From positions 1 to 62,500 of the forward strand of contig JAZUAU010000013.1 in assembly GCA_045638145.1 (NCBI GenBank): a DNA stretch of 62,500 bases, read 5' to 3'. The notes beneath the pieces were generated by a model. It saw only the letters and a program-made list of their open reading frames with translations. It did not search any database and was not told where the DNA came from. The stretch is from SFWF01 sp045638145 (GTDB lineage Bacteria > Bacillota > Clostridia > Oscillospirales > Acutalibacteraceae). The translations under genes were made by a program, and so were the position numbers. This document shows, in pieces, positions 25,151-33,638 of this stretch (positions within the stretch are counted from its first letter, which is position 1; each line of letters begins with the position of its first letter).

Positions 25151-25837
25151 TTGGCGCGTGTAAACACAACAAAGCAAGAAATAATCATTGTAGCGTCAAA
25201 GCTTTTTCTTGAAAAGGGATATTCCGAAACTTCTCCGAAAATTATATGTGATGAACTTGGGATAAGTACCGGAAATCTGACATATTATTTTCCAACAAAG
25301 GAGCATTTGCTCGCAGAGCTTGTAAAGCTTCTTTGTAGTTATCAGTATGATATTATGATTAAAGAGGCAAACGACGGAATAAGCGAGGTTTTGGCGGTCT
25401 GTCTTGAATTTGCTACTATGGCTGCGGCAAGTGAGGCTGACGATGTAATAAAGGACTTTTTCATTGCCTGCTATTCGAACCCAATATGCCTTGACATAAT
25501 CCGAAAAAACGATACCGAAAGGTCAAAGAAGGTGTTCGCAGAATATCGTCCCGACTGGACCGATGAGCAGTTTGCCGAGGCAGAGATACTCGTTTCGGGA
25601 ATAGAATTTGCAACCCTTATGACCACCGATAATGTGGTGGATATTGAAACCCGTGTAACCGGTGCACTGAACAATATTTTAAGCATTTTCGGAGTGCCTG
25701 AGGAAATTAGGAACCTAAAAATTAAGAAGGTTTTTGATAGAAATTATAAAGATCTAGGTAAAAAAGTGCTTTCTAATTTCAGAGAATATGTAGAAAAAAC
25801 CAACGAGCAAATCTTTATAGAAATGCTGAAACGGTAA
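25151..25837 (+). CDS. TetR/AcrR family transcriptional regulator
   Basis: The roughly 228-residue protein has the TetR helix-turn-helix near its N-terminus (ASKLFLEKGYSETSPKIICDELGISTGNLTYYFPTKEHLLAEL) and a helical ligand-binding half. I place the start at TTG 25151, just after GGGAGGTGA; an ATG at 25103 would lie within the second operator-like repeat. It ends 14 bp before the giant adhesin gene, so the regulator probably controls its own transcription together with that surface protein. The ligand is unknown. Confidence 0.88.
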   Translation: MARVNTTKQEIIIVASKLFLEKGYSETSPKIICDELGISTGNLTYYFPTKEHLLAELVKLLCSYQYDIMIKEANDGISEVLAVCLEFATMAAASEADDVIKDFFIACYSNPICLDIIRKNDTERSKKVFAEYRPDWTDEQFAEAEILVSGIEFATLMTTDNVVDIETRVTGALNNILSIFGVPEEIRNLKIKKVFDRNYKDLGKKVLSNFREYVEKTNEQIFIEMLKR

Positions 25838-25851
25838 AAGGAGGACAAAAA

Positions 25852-28800
25852 ATGACTAAAACAAGAAAAAACCTCAGAAAGATATTAAGCATTGTAGTTT
25901 GCATTGCACTTCTAATGTCATATCTTCCCTCGCTCTTCACAGTGTCTGCTGCACCCACAGAGCAAAGCTATTACAAGAAGACGGTTGATGCAAATACAAT
26001 GGACGGTTGGAAGAATTATTTCGACCTGAACGATTTAGATACATCTAACGCAGGCGGCGTCTGGACCGACAAATCGGTATTTGCCGATGCATCGGTATTT
26101 CAGAACGGCATCACCATGCTCGACGAGGAAAAGAATTTCCTTACGGCTCTTTCCGCTATTGCAGCCAATAAGGAAATCGTAGGCTATTCTACCGTTCCTA
26201 CCGATACGGTATTTATTCTCGACCTCTCTAATTCTATGTCGGCAGCTGCACGAACTCAGCTTATAAATGCTACCAACGCGGCAATCGAGAAGCTCCAGTC
26301 TACCAATAATAACAACCGCATAGGCGTTGTGCTCTATTCGGGTGAGGACAGAAGCTACTCCGATGCAGTAGCCCGACTCATGCCTATCGACCGCTATACC
26401 ACTACGGCCACAAGCGACGGCAATCCCATATATATTGAATACGAAAACGGCGAGGTTGCTCTTGCAGATAACCGTCAGGGCACCGTTCAGGTAACCGGCT
26501 CCAAGGGTGCTGTTCAGAGCCAGTCTAAGGATTACGGCGGAGCCACATACATTCAGGCAGGTCTTTGGGAAGCCTGGCAGATGTTTAGCGATGTGCCCGA
26601 TGCCGATATTTATATAGGTAATGACAACTGGCAGAGCGGCGAATATAGAATGCCTATAATCGTTCTTATGACCGACGGTGCACCCACATTTGGCACTTCT
26701 AATTTTGCAGACGTTGAAAATTCACAGTACACGACAACCGGCAGATACGGTCAGACCACAATCCATAGCGGCGCAGATGTGGGAGACGGAAATTCGAACG
26801 GTATCACCGCAGGTCAGGGCTTCCTCGTTCAGCTTACCGCTTCTTATGTGAAAAATCGCATTGAGAATAAATATAAGGTAAAGGAAAGCTACGGCGCGGG
26901 CAGAAGTCTTTTCTATACCCTCGGCTTTAATATTGCCCCGGACAACAATCCTGGCAGCGTTTCATCGGGCGACGTTGCGCACAGTGTTGTAAATCCGGAT
27001 GCTTCTACGATTACCGACGCGCTCTGGGCAACCTATAACGGTGCAGGAGCCACAATGCAGGTTCCCGTTGAAGGAAGAAACGGCGGCACCTCAAACGTTA
27101 CGATAACTAAAAACTCCTATGCTACAAGTAAGTCCTATGCTGACGGCGTTTTCTCGGCTTCGGGCAACGGACTTAACGATGCCTTTAACGATATAGTTGA
27201 AGAAATCGTGCTTCAGTCCCGCTACTATCCTACCCATCTTGAGGGTGGCAGCCCCGACTTCTCGGGCTACGTAACCTTTACCGATACTCTAGGCGAGTAT
27301 ATGGAGGTTAAGGATATTAAGGGAATCCTTCTAGGAAATACCCTTTTCGACGGCCACATGATGGCTTCTAAAATTGCCGACACATCGGCAGACGGACTCG
27401 GCACCCCCGAAAGCCCTACGGCACTTGGCGATGAGTTTATCCGTGCGGTTAAAACCCGTCTTGGAATAGCCAAAACATCAGATGCTCAGGTACTCGTTGC
27501 AAAGGCGTACGACGACGGTCAGCTTTATTATGAGGGCGAGAACAACTGGTCTAACTATATCGCTTGGTATGCAAAGGCGGATGGCACCTATGCGGGCTTC
27601 TATGACGAAGACGGCACCGAGCCTGTACCTGCAGATGCGGTTTATATCAGCCTTTCCTACGGCTTCCTTGGTGAGACGGAGGGCAGCATTAAAAACAGCG
27701 ATATGATGTATATGTCGGTTCAGGTACAGATCAATATTGAAACAGGCAAGCAGACCCTTGTGTGGAAAATACCTGCCGCCCTTGTTCCTATGATCACCTA
27801 CCGCGTAGAGCTTGACGGAAACAGCATTAACAGTGCTACAAACGTACGCCTCTCGGTAGAAGATATTGATAATATCGCGCCCATCCGTCTCGTTTATGAA
27901 ACGGGACTTCGCTCCGACCTTAACGAATTCAATATTTCACGGGTTCAGGGCTATTCCATCAACGATACAACCAATATGACCTGCGAGCGTCATATCGGCG
28001 CAGACGGACATACCCGTCTTTTCTGGAACAACAGCTATGATATTACGGGGAACGACCATACAAGGCACCGGGTTGCTCTTGCAGAGTTTACCCCCAACAA
28101 GGAAAACGAGCGTTTCTATTACACCTTTGATTCTGCCGTTTACAAGGCGGCAGGAAACATCTACGAGCTTGTAGGAGAGAATGAAACACTCGACGATAAC
28201 GGCACCTATTACCACCGCCGTTATATCTTTACCGACGATTCTTCCACCCCTGTTTTCCGCTTTGAAAGAATGTCGGCGGCTTCCGTACGAGCAGCGAGAG
28301 AACACGGCTGGCAGCCAAACTTCACCACCATTGATAACAGAGTGGTGGGCGCTTGGGCAGTTCCTATGGGAACACCCGCACGCGAGCTTCAGATGTATAG
28401 CGCAGAAAAAGCAGACGAGGGTGAGGCTACAAAGTCGGCTCATATGGTATTCTACCCTTATCTTACCGAAGAAAACAATATTTACGAGGTTGATATGAAC
28501 CTCGGTAACAACGGACTTTTAGAGGTTACCCCCGCTACAGGCATCAAGATTTCAAAGACGATTGACATCTACGAGCCAGGAACCTCGGACACCTTTAAGT
28601 TCCGCATTACCGCCGACACAAACGGCACCTATAACAGCTGGATTACGGGTCTTGATGAAACACCCGAGGGTGCGGGTACCGCAATTACATTTTCGAACGG
28701 AATTTACGAGTTTGAGATGAAGCGCGACCAGACCCTTTGGATTTCGGGAATCCCTGCAGGCACGAGTTATACCGTAGAAGAAATTTCGGATAACGACGAT

Positions 28801-31770
28801 TATAAGATAAAGAGCGTTCATGTAAACGGAATTTCTACAGGCAAAACTGCATACGGCACCGTGGCACAGTACGTTATTGACGATGTTGATTTCGTGAACA
28901 CCGCTATTGGCGAGGGCGACCTCGTGGTTACAAAACAGGTTGTGGATGAAAACGGAAATATAGTTAATATAAATGATAACGTTAAGTTTACAATAAACGT
29001 CAGCCTGACTAACAGCAATGGAGACCCCGTATCGGGTGTCTTTGAGGCAACGGGCGGCAGTTTAACCGTTCCCGAAAACGGTCAGTTTACCATAACGCTT
29101 TCGGATGGCGAGTCCTTCGTTGTTCGCGGAATCCCCGAGGAGACTGTATATACAGTAACCGAGACCAATATTCCCAACGGATTTAGTCTTGATTCGGGCA
29201 GAAGCGTTCTTTCGGGCACAGTAGATGGCAACGCAAACGACCAGGCATTGGTGGTTAATAAATACAAACCTACTAGTGCAGGCGGCGGAGCCGTTGAAGT
29301 GCTTATTACCAAGGAAATAAGCGGCAACCGTACAGAGTGGCTGCCCGGCGAGATATACAGATTTAATGTTGAGAGAATAGAACTTTTAGGCAATCCTGAG
29401 CATCTTCTGCTTTCGGTAACCATCCCGGGTTACGGCGACTCCAAAACGGCAGGCGGACACCTCTTTGGCGAGGTTTATGAACATGCCGGCACCTATCATT
29501 ACAGAATTAACGAAGCGGTAGGCACACAGGGTGGTATCACCTATGATACTGCAGAGCGCAGATTCTCTGTAACTGTTGCCGATGGCGATATGGACGGCGA
29601 CCTTGAAATTGTAGCGGTTAATAACGAGGCTCTGACTACAGTCAGCGGAAATTGGCTCGTTTCGGCTAACTTCAACAATATTTACGCACCCACAGGCACA
29701 GCCTCGGCAATCGTAAACATTGAAAAGCTTATCACAGGACATTCACGCGCCGGTTATCAGTTCGCACTTTATGATGCAAATCCTGATGACGGCGATGCAA
29801 ACGAGATTATCCGTTCGGGTCTTACTACCTCGGACGGCAAGGCACGAATTTCAATCAATTTCTCCGCAGCAGATGCAGGTAACACCTATACCTACTATCT
29901 CGCAGAGATTGGCAGAGGTCAGCTTATAAACAATATCGATTATTCTGATGCGGTTCACAAGCTTGAAATCACGGTAAAGGATAACCTTGATGGTACCGTT
30001 TCTACCGAGATGAAGGTTGACGGAATCGCATACAACGGTGCTGATATCGGCTTTACCAACACCTACGTTCCCTCAACCTCCGACTTCGTTACGATTTCCG
30101 GTAAAAAGGTTATAATCGGCGACCGCGCCCTCAATGCAAATGAGTTTAGCTTCGTGCTTTCTGCCGTAACAGCAGGTGCACCGATGCCCGCAGTTACCAC
30201 CGTGAAGAACGATGCAAACGGCTTCTTCGCATTCCCTGAGATTGAGTTTGCAGACGCTCACAAGGGTCAGACCTTCGAATACACAGTAAGAGAGGATGCA
30301 TCTAACCCCATTGGCGGCTTTACCTACGATAACAGAGTTTACACCGTAACCGTAACCGTAACCGATAACGGCACGAGCATTACTGCAAATGCGGTTGTCA
30401 CACTTCCGAACTCTTCGGCTGTGGATATGGTGTTTGAAAACAAATACACCGCTACTCCCGCAGAGCTTGAAATTAGCGGTACAAAGCTTCTCACAGGAAA
30501 GGTCCTGGAAGACGGCGAATTTGTTTTCTTGGTTGAGCGTATGACTGCAGATGCACCGACACCTTTCGGCAACTCATCACTGTATACCGCCGAAAACGCT
30601 GCGGATGGCAGCATCGATTTTGGTAAGATAATCTTTACAAAGAAGGGCACCTACGTCTATATGATTTACGAGCATGACGCAGGTGACGTACGCTACGACT
30701 ACGATAGCTCTAAGTACACCCTTACCGTAACGGTTACCGACAACTCCGAAGGCAAGCTGTCGGTAGAGTATAAGCTGACAAAGGACAATATGCCTTCGAG
30801 CGAAATCGTTTTCAGAAACGGCTTTACCCCCGCTCCCTTAAATTACGATATTTATGCTAATTTCGGTGGCAAAAAGACCCTTAACGGCAGGGAGCTTGGT
30901 GACGGCGAGTTCGAGTTTGTACTCACTAACGCTATAAACGGACGGCAGATGGGCTCGGTAAAGAACGATGCCAACGGCAAGATTTCCTTCCCCGCAATTA
31001 CCCTTCACGCAGCGGGCACTTATCACTATAAGGTAAGTGAAATTGGAGGCGATGAGAAGGGTATAGCCTATGACGATACCGTTTTCCACGTTGTAGTGGG
31101 AGTAGAGCAGAATACTTCGGGAGACCTTGTGATTGTCAGAAACGAGCTTTACAAGGCTACCGTCCGTGCCGATGAAAACGAGAATACCGTAAACTACGAT
31201 AACGTAACCGACGGCGGCAAGATTGAATTCACCAACACCTACAAGGCGGATTCTGCAGAGATTACCCTCGGCGGCAAGAAGACCTTAGCTGGCAGAGCAC
31301 TCAGAGAGGGCGAGTTTACCTTCAATCTTTATTTCGCAGAGACTGACGGAAACGGCGGCTGGAAGCGCGGCGCACTCGTCGAGCAGGTAAAGAACGATGC
31401 CAACGGTAACTTTGAGTTTACCGCTCGTGTTTCGGATGAAAACGCAACCTATATCTACTTCATCACAGAGGATGCGACCGACCCTGATTCCACAATCACC
31501 TACGATAAGAGAGAGTATATGGTAACCATTACCTCGACCGATAACCTTGACGGTACGAGAAGCATAGCTTATGAATGCACTCTCGACGGCGAGACGGTAG
31601 AAGGCGTTGCTTTTGAAAACGTATACACCGCACCTCCCGTAGTTCCTGAAACGGGCGACGATGGCGACAGCCAGAGAGACTTCTGGATGCTTATGGCATT
31701 CGCCTTTATAAGCGTAGTCGGAATTATCGTAACAGGCTTCACTCTCTTCAAAAAGGCTGAAGAAAACTAA
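25852..31770 (+). CDS. Giant cell-wall anchored adhesin: VWA domain plus pilin-type isopeptide repeats
   Basis: The 1,972-residue protein has a signal peptide (residues 1-34), a von Willebrand A domain with a MIDAS DLSNSMS (124-130), Cna_B/SpaA-like domains around 900-1130, and six FctA/Spy0128-type pilin domains of about 125-140 residues starting near residues 1144, 1284, 1413, 1539, 1667 and 1804. Each repeat opens with a GKKxLxGRxLxxGEFxF-like motif whose Lys is suited to isopeptide bond formation. The end has VPETGDDGD, a hydrophobic helix and KKAEEN: a sortase signal with V replacing L. It is a likely tip adhesin or pilus-like fibre. AAAGGAGG precedes the ATG. No sortase gene is in the window. 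Confidence 0.9.
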   Translation: MTKTRKNLRKILSIVVCIALLMSYLPSLFTVSAAPTEQSYYKKTVDANTMDGWKNYFDLNDLDTSNAGGVWTDKSVFADASVFQNGITMLDEEKNFLTALSAIAANKEIVGYSTVPTDTVFILDLSNSMSAAARTQLINATNAAIEKLQSTNNNNRIGVVLYSGEDRSYSDAVARLMPIDRYTTTATSDGNPIYIEYENGEVALADNRQGTVQVTGSKGAVQSQSKDYGGATYIQAGLWEAWQMFSDVPDADIYIGNDNWQSGEYRMPIIVLMTDGAPTFGTSNFADVENSQYTTTGRYGQTTIHSGADVGDGNSNGITAGQGFLVQLTASYVKNRIENKYKVKESYGAGRSLFYTLGFNIAPDNNPGSVSSGDVAHSVVNPDASTITDALWATYNGAGATMQVPVEGRNGGTSNVTITKNSYATSKSYADGVFSASGNGLNDAFNDIVEEIVLQSRYYPTHLEGGSPDFSGYVTFTDTLGEYMEVKDIKGILLGNTLFDGHMMASKIADTSADGLGTPESPTALGDEFIRAVKTRLGIAKTSDAQVLVAKAYDDGQLYYEGENNWSNYIAWYAKADGTYAGFYDEDGTEPVPADAVYISLSYGFLGETEGSIKNSDMMYMSVQVQINIETGKQTLVWKIPAALVPMITYRVELDGNSINSATNVRLSVEDIDNIAPIRLVYETGLRSDLNEFNISRVQGYSINDTTNMTCERHIGADGHTRLFWNNSYDITGNDHTRHRVALAEFTPNKENERFYYTFDSAVYKAAGNIYELVGENETLDDNGTYYHRRYIFTDDSSTPVFRFERMSAASVRAAREHGWQPNFTTIDNRVVGAWAVPMGTPARELQMYSAEKADEGEATKSAHMVFYPYLTEENNIYEVDMNLGNNGLLEVTPATGIKISKTIDIYEPGTSDTFKFRITADTNGTYNSWITGLDETPEGAGTAITFSNGIYEFEMKRDQTLWISGIPAGTSYTVEEISDNDDYKIKSVHVNGISTGKTAYGTVAQYVIDDVDFVNTAIGEGDLVVTKQVVDENGNIVNINDNVKFTINVSLTNSNGDPVSGVFEATGGSLTVPENGQFTITLSDGESFVVRGIPEETVYTVTETNIPNGFSLDSGRSVLSGTVDGNANDQALVVNKYKPTSAGGGAVEVLITKEISGNRTEWLPGEIYRFNVERIELLGNPEHLLLSVTIPGYGDSKTAGGHLFGEVYEHAGTYHYRINEAVGTQGGITYDTAERRFSVTVADGDMDGDLEIVAVNNEALTTVSGNWLVSANFNNIYAPTGTASAIVNIEKLITGHSRAGYQFALYDANPDDGDANEIIRSGLTTSDGKARISINFSAADAGNTYTYYLAEIGRGQLINNIDYSDAVHKLEITVKDNLDGTVSTEMKVDGIAYNGADIGFTNTYVPSTSDFVTISGKKVIIGDRALNANEFSFVLSAVTAGAPMPAVTTVKNDANGFFAFPEIEFADAHKGQTFEYTVREDASNPIGGFTYDNRVYTVTVTVTDNGTSITANAVVTLPNSSAVDMVFENKYTATPAELEISGTKLLTGKVLEDGEFVFLVERMTADAPTPFGNSSLYTAENAADGSIDFGKIIFTKKGTYVYMIYEHDAGDVRYDYDSSKYTLTVTVTDNSEGKLSVEYKLTKDNMPSSEIVFRNGFTPAPLNYDIYANFGGKKTLNGRELGDGEFEFVLTNAINGRQMGSVKNDANGKISFPAITLHAAGTYHYKVSEIGGDEKGIAYDDTVFHVVVGVEQNTSGDLVIVRNELYKATVRADENENTVNYDNVTDGGKIEFTNTYKADSAEITLGGKKTLAGRALREGEFTFNLYFAETDGNGGWKRGALVEQVKNDANGNFEFTARVSDENATYIYFITEDATDPDSTITYDKREYMVTITSTDNLDGTRSIAYECTLDGETVEGVAFENVYTAPPVVPETGDDGDSQRDFWMLMAFAFISVVGIIVTGFTLFKKAEEN

Positions 31771-31779
31771 AACTTAAAG

Positions 31780-31808
31780 AAACATTCCCCGATTTTCGGG
31801 GAATGTTT
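31780..31808 (+). terminator. Intrinsic terminator of the adhesin operon
   Basis: AAACATTCCCCGA / TCGGGGAATGTTT followed by TTACTTTTT. Confidence 0.88.
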
Positions 31809-31869
31809 TACTTTTTGACGAAAAGTCAGGAAAAGTCAAAAAACTTTACAGATTTTTCACATTTACCTA

Positions 31870-31898
31870 TTGACAAACGAGGTAATTAGTGGTAAATT
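31870..31898 (+). promoter_or_regulatory. Heat-shock operon promoter
   Basis: TTGACA, 17 bp, TAAATT, directly upstream of the CIRCE element. Confidence 0.85.
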
Positions 31899-31907
31899 AT
31901 ACTTGCG

Positions 31908-31934
31908 TTAGCACTCTAACGGTTAGAGTGCTAA
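31908..31934 (+). promoter_or_regulatory. CIRCE operator (HrcA binding site)
   Basis: TTAGCACTC, nine bases, GAGTGCTAA: an exact match to the CIRCE consensus. HrcA bound here represses the hrcA-grpE-dnaK-dnaJ operon until heat or misfolded protein titrates GroE. Confidence 0.98.
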
Positions 31935-31967
31935 TTATTAGAACAAGAAAGAGGGGGAGTGCGAACA

Positions 31968-32999
31968 ATGGATCTTTCACCAAGAAAACGGGCAATACTT
32001 ACCGAGATTGTAAGGTTTCATATTGAAACGGGCGAGCCGATAGGCTCCAAGATTTTGGCTGAAAGACTAAAGGATGCGCCCTCGACCGCAACTCTTCGAA
32101 ACGAGATGAGCGAGCTGTCAGCGATGGGCTATCTTGAGCAGCCCCACACCTCGGCAGGAAGAATCCCCACAAGCCGCGCCTACAGACTTTACGTCACCGA
32201 GCTTATGAAGCAGGAGGATTTGTCCGACGAGCGAAAATCGGTTGTGGACGGAATGCTATCTACCGCCCGAACCGACCCCGAAAACATCGGTGTTTCGGCG
32301 GCAACAATACTCTCTGAGCTCACGGGTCTTCCGGTGCTTGTTGCGGCAAATCTTGACAGAGAAATAAAGATTAAAAAGGTCAGCCTTCTCCCTATGGGAA
32401 AGACAAGTGCGGTAATTTTCGTTGTTGCCGACGACGGCAGAGCAAAAAGCCGTCTCGTTTGCCTTGAAACGGTTATAACGGATGAGCTTACAGGTCTTTT
32501 TGATTCGATTTCTTCGGAGCATCTATCGGGCAAATCGGTAGAGGAGCTTGATATGGGCTATCTTCAAAGCCTCGTGATGCTTGCGGGACTTGACGCGCTG
32601 AATATTGCGCCGCTGCTCTCTGCTGTGTTTGAGCTGGCATCTCAGCTGAAGCAGGCAGAGATAAGGCTTATCGGCTCGGTGAATCTGTTTTCACAGTTTG
32701 CAAACGGCACCGAGGCGAGAAGACTGCTCGAACTACTCAGCGGAAATGAAACGGTTACCGATATTTTCTCATCGGTTACCGACCCCGTCGGAGTTGTTTT
32801 CGGTGATGACACCGTTTATAACGAGCTTAAACCCGCAGGAATGATTGTCGCAAGTTACGGCGACAAAGGAAAGCTCGGAAAAATTGCACTTATCGGCCCG
32901 ACAAGAATGTCCTACGGCAAGCTGAAGCCTTGCGTTGAATATCTTGCCGACCGAGTGGGAAATATTATGTCGGACGTACTTAAAGGATTGGAGGAATAG
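31968..32999 (+). CDS. hrcA: Heat-inducible transcription repressor HrcA
   Basis: The 343-residue repressor shows an N-terminal winged helix (LSPRKRAILTEIVRFHIETGEPIGSK, TASTAGRIPTSRAYRLYV-like sequence) and the C-terminal GAF-like dimerisation domain (VVFGDDTVYNELKPAGMIVASYGD, IALIGPTRMSYGKLKPCVEYLAD). I use ATG 31968 with GGGGGAG eight bases upstream rather than the in-frame GTG 31959. It is the first gene of the operon and sits directly behind its own CIRCE operator. Confidence 0.97.
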   Translation: MDLSPRKRAILTEIVRFHIETGEPIGSKILAERLKDAPSTATLRNEMSELSAMGYLEQPHTSAGRIPTSRAYRLYVTELMKQEDLSDERKSVVDGMLSTARTDPENIGVSAATILSELTGLPVLVAANLDREIKIKKVSLLPMGKTSAVIFVVADDGRAKSRLVCLETVITDELTGLFDSISSEHLSGKSVEELDMGYLQSLVMLAGLDALNIAPLLSAVFELASQLKQAEIRLIGSVNLFSQFANGTEARRLLELLSGNETVTDIFSSVTDPVGVVFGDDTVYNELKPAGMIVASYGDKGKLGKIALIGPTRMSYGKLKPCVEYLADRVGNIMSDVLKGLEE

Positions 33000-33001
33000 A
33001 T

Positions 33002-33514
33002 ATGGCTGATGAGGTAAAAACTCCTGATACCGAAGCGGCAGAGCCTGTGAAAAAAGAGAAAAAGCCGAGAAAAAACAGCGAGGTCGAAAAGTTAAAGACC
33101 GAGCTTGCCGAGGCAAATGACAGACTTCTTCGCACGGCGGCAGAGTTTGATAACTATAAAAAGCGGACCGAACGCGAAAAGCTCGCCGTTTCGGAATACG
33201 CTAAGGCAAACGTTATGAAAACCCTTCTTCCGATACTCGACAATGCTGACCGCGCCGCCGCTTTTGAGGCAGGCACAGAGCAGTATAACAAGGGTATCGA
33301 GATGATAGTAAAAGAGCTCGGAACACTTGCCGAAAAGCTTGGGCTTCGGGAAATCGGCATGGTTGGTGAAGAATTCAACCCCGAGATTCACGAAGCAATA
33401 ATGCATATCGAGGACGAATCTCTCGGCGAAAACACAGTTGCCGCAGTGCTTCAAAAGGGATATAAATTCGGCGATACGGTAGTTCGCCCCGCTATGGTTC
33501 AGGTGGCAAATTAA
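33002..33514 (+). CDS. grpE: Nucleotide exchange factor GrpE
   Basis: At 170 residues it has the charged, disordered N-terminus, a long coiled-coil (VEKLKTELAEANDRLLRTAAEFDNYKKRTEREK) and the C-terminal beta-wing with FNPEIHEAI and VLQKGYKFGDTVVRPAMVQV signatures. GrpE releases ADP from DnaK. It begins two bases after the hrcA stop, so translation is coupled. Confidence 0.97.
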   Translation: MADEVKTPDTEAAEPVKKEKKPRKNSEVEKLKTELAEANDRLLRTAAEFDNYKKRTEREKLAVSEYAKANVMKTLLPILDNADRAAAFEAGTEQYNKGIEMIVKELGTLAEKLGLREIGMVGEEFNPEIHEAIMHIEDESLGENTVAAVLQKGYKFGDTVVRPAMVQVAN

Positions 33515-33520
33515 CCTCGA

Positions 33521-33548
33521 GGGCCAAGGGCCAAGGGCTCGGGGCCGA
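33521..33548 (+). repeat. Four tandem heptamers (GGGCNNN) after grpE
   Basis: Units GGGCCAA, GGGCCAA, GGGCTCG, GGGCCGA. Period 7 as at 4136, 35484, 50746 and 55842, but with a different unit sequence. Confidence 0.6.
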
Positions 33549-33557
33549 GGGAAATGT

Positions 33558-33609
33558 GTTCCCTTTCGGGAACGAAATATATAAAATATCATTTCACCAT
33601 CAGGTGAAA
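33558..33609 (+). repeat. Two mini-hairpins joined by an AT spacer
   Basis: GTTCCC-TTTC-GGGAAC, then GAAATATATAAAATATCA, then TTTCACC-ATCA-GGTGAAA. The layout (short GC hairpins separated by ATCAT/GAAAT-type words) recalls the larger array at 62041-62220. Confidence 0.5.
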
Positions 33610-33638
33610 CATCATTAAATTTACGGAGGAAATTTATT

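Noticed and set aside
25852..31770. Nucleotide-level tandem repeats in the adhesin as a recent expansion
   Set aside because: The pilin modules are diverged at the DNA level; they are old protein domains, not recent tandem copies.
31959..31967. GTG start for hrcA
   Set aside because: The GTG overlaps the ribosome binding site that correctly serves ATG 31968.
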